Source: an uncultured Serinicoccus sp.
GTDB lineage: Bacteria; Actinomycetota; Actinomycetes; Actinomycetales; Dermatophilaceae
Direction: 5' to 3'
Assembly: GCF_947487915.1 (NCBI RefSeq)
Contig: NZ_CANKYH010000001.1
Coordinates: 372,001-436,000, forward strand
DNA: 64,000 nt
In this document: positions 16,215 through 23,482 of the stretch, in pieces
Numbering within the stretch: position 1 is the first letter of the stretch
How the letters are laid out: every line of letters starts with the position of its first letter
Program-made: the position numbers and the translations under genes
The notes under the pieces: model-generated
Seen by the model: the letters and a program-made list of their open reading frames with translations, nothing else
Told to the model about the DNA's origin: nothing
Databases searched by the model: none

Positions 16215-19142
16215 TCAGACGACGATGTTGACTAGGCTCGGGGCCCGCACGATGACCTTGCGCACGGGTGCGCCGTCGAGGAAGCGCTGCACCTTCTCGC
16301 TGCCCAGCGCCAACGCCTCGAGGTCGGCCTCGGAGATGTCGGCCGCGACGTCGAGCCGGTCGCGCACCTTGCCCCTGACCTGCACCACCGCCGTCACCGA
16401 GTCCTCCACGAGCAGGGCCGGGTCGGCCTGCGGGAACGGCGCGTACGTCAGGTCGTCGTGCCCGAGCCGCTCCCACAGCTCCGCGGCCAGGTGCGGGGCG
16501 ACCGGGGCCACCATCTGCACCAGCGGCTCCACCGCTGCCCGCGGCACGGCGTCGAGCTTGGTCAGCAGGTTGTTGAGCTCGATCATCCGCGCGATCGCGG
16601 TGTTGGTGCGCAGCGCCGCGTAGTCCGAGCCGACCGCGTCGATCGTCCGGTGCAGGGCCTTGGCCAGGTCCGGGCTCAGCGCCTCGTCGGTCACCGTCAC
16701 CTCGCCGGTGTCCTCGTCGACCACGTTGCGCCACAGGCGCTGCAGGAAGCGCTGGCTGCCGACGACGGCCCGGGTCTCCCAGGGTCGGTACTGCTCCAGC
16801 GGCCCCATGCTCATCTCGTAGACCCGGAAGGTGTCGGCGCCGAACTGCTCGACCATCTCGTCGGGGGTGACGACGTTCTTGAGCGACTTGCCCATCTTGC
16901 CGTACTCCTGGGTGACCGGCTGGCCCTGCCAGGTGAACGTCGAGGGCCCGCCGTCGGAGGAGGTGTGCTCCTCGACCTCCGCCGCGGGCACGGGGAAGCC
17001 GCGGGCGTCGCGGTAGACGTAGGCCTCGATCATGCCCTGGTTGATGAGGCGCCGGAACGGCTCCTCGCTGCTCACGTGGCCCAGGTCGAAGAGGACCTTG
17101 TGCCAGAACCGGGCGTAGAGCAGGTGCAGCACCGCGTGCTCCACCCCGCCGACGTACAGGTCGACCCCGCCCGGGTCGGCGGCACCCTCGGGCGCCCCGG
17201 GGACGGTCTCCTCGCGGGGGCCGATCCAGTAGCCCTCCACCGCCGGGTCGACCGGCGCGGCGGCGTTCTCCGGGTCCAGGTAGCGCAGGTAGTACCAGCA
17301 CGACCCGGCCCAGTTCGGCATGGTGTTGGTCTCCCGGCGCACCGGCACCGGGCCCCGCCCGTCGCCGAGGTCCATGGTCGTGTGCACCCAGTCGGTCGCG
17401 CGCGCCAGCGGCGCCTCCGGCTCGGAGTCGGCGTCGTCGGCCTCGAAGGTGCGCGGGGCGTAGTCGGGGACGTCCGGCAGGGTCACCGGCAGCTGGTCGT
17501 CGGGCACCGCGTGCGCGACGCCGTCCTCGTCCCAGACCACCGGGAACGGCTCGCCCCAGTAGCGCTGCCGGCTGAACAGCCAGTCCCGCAGCCGGTAGGT
17601 CACGGTCGCGCGACCGCGGCCGGTCTGCTCCAGCCAGGCGACGATGCGCTCCTTGGCGTCCTCGACCCCCAGGCCGTCCAGGCTGACCTCGTCGTTGGCC
17701 GAGTTGATCGCCGGGCCGTCCCCGGTGAAGGCCTGGTCCTCCGGGTGGTCCGGCGTCGGCTGGACAGTGCGCACCACCGGCAGGTCGTAGGCCAGCGCGA
17801 AGTCCCAGTCCCGCTCGTCCTGACCGGGCACCGCCATGATCGCGCCGGTCCCGTAGCCCATGAGCACGTAGTCGGCGACGAAGACCGGCACCTGCGCCCC
17901 GGTGACGGGGTTGGTCGCCCAGGCGCCGCTGAAGACGCCGGACTTCGCCTTGCCCTCGGTCTGCCGCTCGACGTCGCTCTTGGCCGCGGCCTGCCGCTGG
18001 TATGCCGTGACCGCCGCGAGCGGGCTCGGCGCGCCGCCGGTCCACGCGTCCTTGGTGCCGGTGGGCCAGGTCTCGGGCACGATCTGCCCGACCAGCGGGT
18101 GCTCGGGCGCCACCACCATGAAGGTGGCCCCGAAGAGGGTGTCGGGCCGGGTGGTGAAGACCTCAAGGGACGCCTCGGCACCGCTCGTGGTCGGGACGGG
18201 GAAGGCGACCTGCGCACCGGTCGAGCGACCGATCCAGTTGCGCTGCATGAGCCGCACCCGCTCCGGCCAGTCCAGCCGGTCCAGGTCGTCGGTGAGGCGG
18301 TCGGCATATGCGGTGATCCGCATCATCCACTGCGACAGGTTGCGCTTGAAGACCGGGAAGTCGCCGCGCTCGGACCGGCCGTCGGCGGTGACCTCCTCGT
18401 TGGCCAGCACCGTGCCCAGACCGGGGCACCAGTTCACCGGCGCCGCCGAGACGTAGGCCAGCCGGTAGCCGTCCAGCACCCGGGCCTGCTCGGCGGTCGA
18501 GAGCTCCCCCCACGGACGACCGCCCGGGACCTCGCGACGCCCGTCGGAGAACTGCTCGACGAGCTCGCCGATCGGCCGGGCCCGGCCCGGCGCGGTCTGT
18601 CCCGACCCCGGTCGGGGGTCCGCCTCCGGGTCGTACCACGCGTCGTGGATCTGCTGGAAGATCCACTGCGTCCAACGCACGTAGTCCGGGTCGATGGTGG
18701 CGAAGGTGCGTCGCGGCTCGTGCGAGAGCCCGATCATCCGCATCTGCCGCCGGTAGGTCGACATCGCCTCCTCGGTCGTCACCCGGGGGTGCTGGCCGGT
18801 CTGCACGGCGTAGTGCTCCGCGGGCAGCCCGAAGGCGTCGAACCCCATGGCGTAGAGCACGTTGGCGCCAGTCATGCGCAGGAAGCGCGCGTGGACGTCG
18901 GTGGCGACGTAACCCAGCGGGTGCCCGACGTGCATCCCGGCGCCCGAGGGGTAGGGGAACATGTCCATGACCACCCGGTGCTCACGCCCGTCGGCGAGCC
19001 GCGGGTCCTGCGGCGTCGCCCAGGGGCCGGCCGGGTTGGCGGAGGCGAAGGTGTCCTCCCGCTCCCACCGGTCCTGCCATCGCCGTTCGATGCGGCCGGC
19101 CAGCTCGGCGGTGTAGCGGTGCTGGGGGGTGCGCTCGCTCAT
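16215..19142 (-). CDS. leuS: Leucyl-tRNA synthetase
   Basis: A 975-residue class I aminoacyl-tRNA synthetase. The HIGH motif appears as HVGHPLGY and KMSKS as KMGKSLKN. A large CP1 editing insertion lies between them, and the C-terminal half has the anticodon-binding helical domain. It charges leucine onto tRNA-Leu and edits mischarged residues. A leader peptide with three consecutive Leu codons and a terminator-like hairpin lie upstream, so expression is probably attenuated by leucyl-tRNA supply. degV follows 14 nt downstream. Confidence 0.96.
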   Translation of the reverse strand: MSERTPQHRYTAELAGRIERRWQDRWEREDTFASANPAGPWATPQDPRLADGREHRVVMDMFPYPSGAGMHVGHPLGYVATDVHARFLRMTGANVLYAMGFDAFGLPAEHYAVQTGQHPRVTTEEAMSTYRRQMRMIGLSHEPRRTFATIDPDYVRWTQWIFQQIHDAWYDPEADPRPGSGQTAPGRARPIGELVEQFSDGRREVPGGRPWGELSTAEQARVLDGYRLAYVSAAPVNWCPGLGTVLANEEVTADGRSERGDFPVFKRNLSQWMMRITAYADRLTDDLDRLDWPERVRLMQRNWIGRSTGAQVAFPVPTTSGAEASLEVFTTRPDTLFGATFMVVAPEHPLVGQIVPETWPTGTKDAWTGGAPSPLAAVTAYQRQAAAKSDVERQTEGKAKSGVFSGAWATNPVTGAQVPVFVADYVLMGYGTGAIMAVPGQDERDWDFALAYDLPVVRTVQPTPDHPEDQAFTGDGPAINSANDEVSLDGLGVEDAKERIVAWLEQTGRGRATVTYRLRDWLFSRQRYWGEPFPVVWDEDGVAHAVPDDQLPVTLPDVPDYAPRTFEADDADSEPEAPLARATDWVHTTMDLGDGRGPVPVRRETNTMPNWAGSCWYYLRYLDPENAAAPVDPAVEGYWIGPREETVPGAPEGAADPGGVDLYVGGVEHAVLHLLYARFWHKVLFDLGHVSSEEPFRRLINQGMIEAYVYRDARGFPVPAAEVEEHTSSDGGPSTFTWQGQPVTQEYGKMGKSLKNVVTPDEMVEQFGADTFRVYEMSMGPLEQYRPWETRAVVGSQRFLQRLWRNVVDEDTGEVTVTDEALSPDLAKALHRTIDAVGSDYAALRTNTAIARMIELNNLLTKLDAVPRAAVEPLVQMVAPVAPHLAAELWERLGHDDLTYAPFPQADPALLVEDSVTAVVQVRGKVRDRLDVAADISEADLEALALGSEKVQRFLDGAPVRKVIVRAPSLVNIVV

Positions 19143-19193
19143 CGTGTGCTCTCGTCTCGTTCTCGCTACGTGGTCGTCGTCGTCGTGCCCGGT

Positions 19194-19251
19194 GCAGACG
19201 AAAGCCCCTCACGCAGGAGGGGCTGGCCGCGCTCGCAGGTAGGTCGTCTGC
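19194..19251 (-). promoter_or_regulatory. leuS attenuator: terminator hairpin with 8-bp closing helix
   Basis: On the minus strand AGCCCCTC (19210-19203 complement) pairs with GAGGGGCT around a 6-nt loop, followed by TTTCGTC. A second helix, GCAGACGA just after the leader stop with TCGTCTGC just after the terminator, would enclose it and compete for the U-rich 3' side. This arrangement fits ribosome-mediated attenuation. The T-tract is short. Confidence 0.65.
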
Positions 19252-19293
19252 TCAGCGCGGCCCGGTAAGGAGGAGCTCGCAGCGGGTCGCCAT
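19252..19293 (-). CDS. leuS leader peptide, 13 aa (MATRCELLLTGPR)
   Basis: A 14-codon ORF reads Met-Ala-Thr-Arg-Cys-Glu-Leu-Leu-Leu-Thr-Gly-Pro-Arg-stop. The three tandem Leu codons are CTC CTC CTT. It starts 9 nt after a TACCAT box (19303-19308), so the transcript probably begins close to this ATG. It ends 109 nt before leuS, with a terminator hairpin between them. Ribosome stalling at the Leu run when leucyl-tRNA is short would favour readthrough into leuS. The role is inferred from architecture, but Leu codons ahead of leuS are hard to explain by chance. Confidence 0.7.
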   Translation of the reverse strand: MATRCELLLTGPR

Positions 19294-19302
19294 GGTGCCG
19301 TC

Positions 19303-19308
19303 ATGGTA
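19303..19308 (-). promoter_or_regulatory. -10 box (TACCAT) of leuS leader transcript
   Basis: TACCAT on the minus strand lies 9 nt before the leader ATG and directly downstream of the rpsT terminator hairpin, so the leuS operon probably has its own promoter. Confidence 0.5.
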
Positions 19309-19315
19309 GCGCAGC

Positions 19316-19344
19316 GGGCGCCCACCCCGTGGGGGTGGACGCCC
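19316..19344 (-). terminator. rpsT terminator hairpin
   Basis: GGGCGCCCACCCC (19316-19328) can pair with GGGGTGGACGCCC (19332-19344) with one mismatch and a 3-nt loop. It lies 28 bp past the rpsT stop. There is no strong T-tract. Confidence 0.6.
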
Positions 19345-19371
19345 GGTGCCCGTGCTCGGGGCGAGCTGGGC

Positions 19372-19638
19372 TCAGCCCCCGAGCGCGTTGAAGCGCTTGG
19401 CCATGGCCGACTTCTTGTTGGCGGCCTGGTTCTGGTGGATGACGCCCTTGGTGACCGCCTTGTCCAGCTTGCGGGAGGCGGCGTGCAGCGCGTCCGAGGC
19501 CCTGCTGGTGTCACCGCTGTCGGCGGCCTCGCGGAACTTGCGCATGAAGGTGCGCAGCTCGGACTTGTGGGCGCGGTTGCGCTCCGTGCGGGCCGCGTTC
19601 GTCTTGACGCGCTTGATCTGGCTCTTGATGTTTGCCAC
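19372..19638 (-). CDS. rpsT: 30S ribosomal protein bS20
   Basis: An 88-residue basic, all-helical small-subunit protein. [20 protein letters not shown] at the start and [13 protein letters not shown] near the end are bS20 hallmarks. GTG 19638 is set by AGGAAG 6 nt upstream and by normal bS20 length. It is expressed from its own promoter in the 190-bp gap before it. holA lies upstream on the same strand; in many relatives holA and rpsT are convergent or adjacent after comEC. Confidence 0.96.
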   Translation of the reverse strand: MANIKSQIKRVKTNAARTERNRAHKSELRTFMRKFREAADSGDTSRASDALHAASRKLDKAVTKGVIHQNQAANKKSAMAKRFNALGG

Positions 19639-19789
19639 TGAGAACTTCCTGGTCAGTCGTTGGTCAGATGTCGTGAGGGCGACGCCCGCGCGGGGCGAAC
19701 TGGCGTGGGGATACCTGGCGATGCCCGGTGCGCGGGATGGTGCTGGTGGTCCTGCGAGCGCGCACGACCGAGCGCGCACGCAACAGCCA

Positions 19790-19819
19790 AGGCTAGCAGC
19801 GCGAGGGCGCCCGACCCAA
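19790..19819 (-). promoter_or_regulatory. rpsT promoter TTGGGT-N18-TAGCCT
   Basis: On the minus strand a -35 TTGGGT (19814-19819) and -10 TAGCCT (19790-19795) are 18 bp apart, giving a 5' UTR of about 145 nt before rpsT. The -35 lies just past the holA stop. Confidence 0.5.
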
Positions 19820-19828
19820 GTCCGCCGA

Positions 19829-20803
19829 TCAGCCGTTGCGCTGTCGGCAGACCTCCAGCACCGCGCGCTCCACGGCATACTCCGGGCTGCGGACGCTCGC
19901 CTCCGTCCGGATGCCGCCCTTGACGTCGACATCGGCCTGCGCGACGGCCCGGATGGCGCGGCCCAGACGCTCGCCGTCCCAGCCCTGGCTGACGCGTCGC
20001 GCGGCGTCCACCTGCCACGGGGCCATGCCCAGGTCACGGGCGAGCTGGGCCGAGCCGCCGCGCCCGGCCGAGGCCACCTTGCCGACCTGGCGCAGCTGCA
20101 TGGCCAGCACCGCCACGATGGGCACCGGGTCCAGGCCCCCGAGCATGACGTGCCGGAGCAGGGCCATCGCGGTCGCCTCGTCGCCCTGGAGGGCCGCCTC
20201 GGCGACCCGGAAACCGGTCGTCTCGACCTTCTCGCCGTAGTAGGTCGTCACGTCGTCGACCTCGACCAGGCCCTCGACGTCCCGGATGAGCTGCTCGCAC
20301 GCCGAGGCGAGCTCGCGCAGGTCCTTGCCGACCGCGAGCACGAGGGCCCCCACGGCCTCCGGCGCGATCTTGCGCCGGGCGTCGCGGAACTCACCGGTGA
20401 CGAAGTCGTGCTTGTCCCGCTCGGTCTTGACGGCCTTGGCCTCCACCACCCGGGCGCCGCCCTTCTTGAGGGCGTCCAGCACCCGCTTGCCGCGGTTGCC
20501 CGACTTGTGCCGCACCACGAGGGTGACCGCGTCGGCGGGCTGCTCGAGATAGCTGGCCAGGTCCTCGACCAGCGCGTCGTCGGCCTCGTCCATGTCGTGG
20601 ACGACGATGACGCTCCAGCCCCCGAACAGGCTGGGGCTGGCGTGGACCAGCAGCTCGCCGGCCTGGTAGCTCGAGGGGTACACACGGATCAGCTCCGCGT
20701 CCGGCTCGGACGCGCGCACGGCGGCCAGGATCGAGTCGACGCCACGCTCGGCCCGCAGCTCCTCCGGGCCGGTGATCAGCGCCAGGGGCGGTGGCCCGCT
20801 CAC
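19829..20803 (-). CDS. holA: DNA polymerase III delta subunit
   Basis: A 324-residue HolA-type clamp-loader delta subunit, which opens the beta clamp. It begins [23 protein letters not shown], continues with [20 protein letters not shown] and the helical [15 protein letters not shown] region, and ends with a domain containing [21 protein letters not shown] and [18 protein letters not shown] 20803 overlaps the upstream DUF952 stop as GTGA, implying coupled translation. Confidence 0.88.
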   Translation of the reverse strand: MSGPPPLALITGPEELRAERGVDSILAAVRASEPDAELIRVYPSSYQAGELLVHASPSLFGGWSVIVVHDMDEADDALVEDLASYLEQPADAVTLVVRHKSGNRGKRVLDALKKGGARVVEAKAVKTERDKHDFVTGEFRDARRKIAPEAVGALVLAVGKDLRELASACEQLIRDVEGLVEVDDVTTYYGEKVETTGFRVAEAALQGDEATAMALLRHVMLGGLDPVPIVAVLAMQLRQVGKVASAGRGGSAQLARDLGMAPWQVDAARRVSQGWDGERLGRAIRAVAQADVDVKGGIRTEASVRSPEYAVERAVLEVCRQRNG

Positions 20804-21225
20804 CGGTGCGGCTCCTCGGCGACCGGCTCCCAGGGCCCGAGCTCGAGCCAGCCGCGCTCCACGCGGGCCGGACGCACGCGCCGGACGGCGGCCACCGGCA
20901 GCGGGCCGTAGAGGTGCGGGAAGTGCTCGGATCCTGGTTCGGCCGGGTCCCCGGGCTCCACGCGGACCTCCACCCCGTGCCGAGCGAGGACCGCCGGGTC
21001 GATCTCGAGCACCAGCAGCGGCTCGGTCGCCTCCGCGTAGAGAGCACGGGCCACGCCGGGCAGCTGCTCGGGGCGGCTCGCGTGGATGAAGCCGACCTCC
21101 GCCAGCCCGGCCCCACGGGTGGACCGGTCGTAGCTCCCCGTGCCCAGCGCCCGCTCCCACGCGGTCTCCTCGGCGAGGTGCCACAGCACCCCTGCGACCT
21201 CCCCCGGCTGCTCCTGCTCGCTCAT
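20800..21225 (-). CDS. DUF952 family protein
   Basis: A 141-residue protein. WHLAEETAWERAL, GFIHASRPEQLPGVARALY, LLVLEIDPAVL and FPHLYGPLPVAAV match the conserved pattern of DUF952 (a small alpha/beta fold, function unknown). ATG 21225 gives the expected length. It is translationally coupled to holA by a GTGA overlap. Confidence 0.8.
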   Translation of the reverse strand: MSEQEQPGEVAGVLWHLAEETAWERALGTGSYDRSTRGAGLAEVGFIHASRPEQLPGVARALYAEATEPLLVLEIDPAVLARHGVEVRVEPGDPAEPGSEHFPHLYGPLPVAAVRRVRPARVERGWLELGPWEPVAEEPHR

Positions 21226-21271
21226 GGGCGCCACTCTGCCACGCGGGTCGGACAGGCCCCGCACACCTGGG

Positions 21272-22021
21272 TCAGGCCCCGACCGGGGGCAGCGGGGCAC
21301 GGGCCCAGACCTGCCCGCCGGCCGTGACCACGAGCACCTCCGCGACGTCCTCGCGCAGGATCGCGGCGTTGAGCTCGCAGTCGAGCGGGTCGCGGGTGCC
21401 GAGGAAGCTGCCCGAGCCCGTCCGCCCTCCGGACCGGTCCAGGAGCACGACGTCGTAGACCACCCCGGGCTCGGCCCCCTCGACGACCCAGACCGTCTCG
21501 GTGCCCCAGGTGTGGGCGATGACCCCGAGGTCGATCTCGGCGCCTGGTGCCACGTCCTCGAGCACGGTCCGCTCGAGCGCGCCGAGCGTGCCCGGGTCCC
21601 CCTCCGGGGTTCCGGGGCGCAGGCGACGCACGACGCCCTGGCCCACGGCTCCGGTGGCCACCAGCCCGGCGGCCGCCAGCCCGAAGAGGGCACGGCGACC
21701 GGGTCGGGCGCGGTCGGCGTCACCGGGCCGCACCTGCGGCTCGTCCGCGACGCCCGGCTGGGCAGTCGCGTCCTCCTCCGAGGCGATCTGCTCCTTGGCC
21801 CCGCGCAGCACCGCCGGCGACGGGGTCAGGAGCATCACGTCCTCGTCCCACTCGTCCAGCTGCTGCACGGCCTCCAGGGTCGACCGGAGCTCGGCGATCT
21901 CCGCGTCCACGGTCGGGTCCACCGCGCGCAGGGCCTCAAGCTGTCGCCGCTGGACGTCGTCCAGCGACCCGTCGGCCGCGGCCAGGACCAGCTCCACCCG
22001 GTCGCCCTCAGGCGTCGTCAT
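21272..22021 (-). CDS. Anti-sigma factor, RskA-like
   Basis: A 249-residue membrane anti-sigma factor. The N-terminal ~100 residues are cytosolic (VELVLAAADGSLDDVQRRQLEALRAV ...), followed by one membrane helix (RRALFGLAAAGLVATGAVGQG) and an extracytoplasmic domain with TVWVVEGAEPGVVYDVVLLDRSGG. No HxxxCxxC zinc motif is present, as in SigK/RskA pairs. Its start overlaps the ECF sigma stop by 14 nt, so the two are co-expressed. It presumably holds the sigma factor at the membrane until cleaved or otherwise released. Confidence 0.82.
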   Translation of the reverse strand: MTTPEGDRVELVLAAADGSLDDVQRRQLEALRAVDPTVDAEIAELRSTLEAVQQLDEWDEDVMLLTPSPAVLRGAKEQIASEEDATAQPGVADEPQVRPGDADRARPGRRALFGLAAAGLVATGAVGQGVVRRLRPGTPEGDPGTLGALERTVLEDVAPGAEIDLGVIAHTWGTETVWVVEGAEPGVVYDVVLLDRSGGRTGSGSFLGTRDPLDCELNAAILREDVAEVLVVTAGGQVWARAPLPPVGA

Positions 22022-22577
22022 GGTCGGCCTCCTCGGTCAGGATCCCGCGCAGGGCACGCAGGGCGTAGTACATCCGGCTCCGCAACGTCCCCACCCCGAC
22101 CCCCGTGCGGCGGGACAGCTCGTCGTAGGACATCCCGCGCACCTGCACCTCCACGACGACCTGGCGGTGCTCGGGGCTGAGCCGGGCCAGCCCGGCCAGC
22201 AGGGTGACGCGGTCGGCCACCTGCCCGTCCACCCCTGGCTGCGGCGCCGGCTCGGGCGGCACGGCCCGCACCTCCACGGGCCGCCGCGACCGGGCCCTGG
22301 CGCTGTCGATGATGACGCGTCGGGCGATGGCGATGAGCCAGGTGCGCTCCGACCCCCGGTCGGCGCGGAAGGTGTCCCGGGCGCGCCAGGCCCGCACCAG
22401 GGTCTCCTGCACGCAGTCCTCGGCCGCGTGCCGGTCACCGAGGGCGTTGACCGCGAGACCGAGCAGCAACGACCCGTGCTCGTCGAAGGCGCGGGCGACG
22501 TCGAAGTCCCGTCGGCTCAGCGGTCTCGCCTCCCGTGGCGCAGCGCGGTCCAGCACAGCGAGGCCGACCGTGGTCAT
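22008..22577 (-). CDS. ECF RNA polymerase sigma factor, SigK-like
   Basis: A 189-residue ECF sigma factor. Region 2 includes GDRHAAEDCVQETLVRAWRA and GSERTWLIAIARRVIIDSARA; region 4 includes ARLSPEHRQVVVEVQVRGMSYDELSRRTGVGVGTLRSRMYYAL. The ATG at 22577 has GGAGGGAG upstream. Its own promoter matches that of the divergent CHRD gene (GAACG-N16-CGTATACCCCT), so it is almost certainly autoregulated. The partner is the overlapping anti-sigma gene. SigK-like is by analogy with the SigK/RskA pair and its secreted target. Confidence 0.9.
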   Translation of the reverse strand: MTTVGLAVLDRAAPREARPLSRRDFDVARAFDEHGSLLLGLAVNALGDRHAAEDCVQETLVRAWRARDTFRADRGSERTWLIAIARRVIIDSARARSRRPVEVRAVPPEPAPQPGVDGQVADRVTLLAGLARLSPEHRQVVVEVQVRGMSYDELSRRTGVGVGTLRSRMYYALRALRGILTEEADHDDA

Positions 22578-22604
22578 GGTCCACTCCCTCCTGCTGGTCG
22601 TCGG

Positions 22605-22636
22605 AGGGGTATACGTCGGCGGGGTCCGCGACGTTC
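22605..22636 (-). promoter_or_regulatory. ECF-type promoter of the sigma operon
   Basis: On the minus strand -35 GAACG (complement of 22632-22636) is followed by 16 bp and then CGTATACCCCT (complement of 22605-22615). It is identical in elements and spacing to the divergent promoter at 22670-22701. The distance to the sigma ATG is about 28 nt. Confidence 0.75.
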
Positions 22637-22669
22637 GACCAGTCTCGCAGAACGATCTCGGGTCGCGAT

Positions 22670-22701
22670 GAACGCCGGGAGGTGTGGCGCCGTATACCCC
22701 T
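22670..22701 (+). promoter_or_regulatory. ECF-type promoter of the CHRD gene
   Basis: GAACG (22670-22674), 16 bp, then CGTATACCCCT (22691-22701). This copies the sigma operon promoter and marks the CHRD gene as a direct target of the neighbouring ECF sigma factor. Confidence 0.75.
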
Positions 22702-22744
22702 GCACACCGGCCCTGAAGCGGGGCCGACCACGATGGGAGTCAGC

Positions 22745-23467
22745 ATGAGCACGACGACGAACACCGCCCGTCCGACCCGCCGCGGCCTGACCGCCACCGC
22801 GAGCGGCCTCGGGGCCCTCGCCCTGGTGGCCGCCGGCACCCTGCCGGCCGCCGCCGAGACCGAGGTCGACATGCCGGACACGTTCACCTCCGCCTTCTCG
22901 GTGACCGCCACGCCGGAGAACGTGGTGGACGGCGAGGGCAACCCCGCTCCGGGCGAGGAGGGCGCCATGGGGATGTTCACCTTCATGATCAACTCCGACG
23001 AGGAGATCATCTGCTACGACATCGAGCTCACCGGCGTCACCGGCGAGTACGACAGCCCCGCCAAGACGGCGACCCACGTCCACCAGGCCGACGCCGGCGA
23101 GGGCGGCCCCCCGCGCCTGGCCTTCCCCAACCCGACCGGTGACGGGGACGTGCGCACCAGCGCGGGCTGCCTGCAGGGCCCGTTCACCACCGGGCTCGAG
23201 GGCGATGACGGCACCGACACCGGCGAAGGCTTCTCGCTCGCCGAGATCGAGGCCAACCCGGCCGGCTTCTCCGCCGACACCCACACCTCCGAGTTCCTGC
23301 CCGGCGCCGTGCGCGGTCAGCTGCAGGAGATCCCGGTGGGCGGCGCGGAGACCGGCGGCGAGGCCCCCGGCACCGGCGACCCCATGCTCATCGGTCTGGG
23401 TGCCGGTGTCATGGCGCTCGGGCTCGGCGGGGTGATGCTGGCGGCCCGCGGGCGTCGTCAGCACTGA
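22745..23467 (+). CDS. Secreted/cell-surface CHRD domain protein
   Basis: A 240-residue exported protein. It has an N-terminal signal peptide (RRGLTATASGLGALALVAAGTLPAAA), a CHRD-like domain (MGMFTFMINSDEEIICYDIELTGV ... THVHQADAGEGGPP ... FLPGAVRGQL), and a C-terminal membrane helix with an Arg tail (GLGAGVMALGLGGVMLAARGRRQH). APGTGDP before the helix vaguely recalls an LPXTG sorting signal. GGGAG lies 5 nt before ATG 22745; ATG 22733 is an alternative. The promoter indicates control by the adjacent ECF sigma factor. Its biochemical role is unknown. Confidence 0.82.
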   Translation: MSTTTNTARPTRRGLTATASGLGALALVAAGTLPAAAETEVDMPDTFTSAFSVTATPENVVDGEGNPAPGEEGAMGMFTFMINSDEEIICYDIELTGVTGEYDSPAKTATHVHQADAGEGGPPRLAFPNPTGDGDVRTSAGCLQGPFTTGLEGDDGTDTGEGFSLAEIEANPAGFSADTHTSEFLPGAVRGQLQEIPVGGAETGGEAPGTGDPMLIGLGAGVMALGLGGVMLAARGRRQH

Positions 23468-23482
23468 GCGACACCCCTGCGG

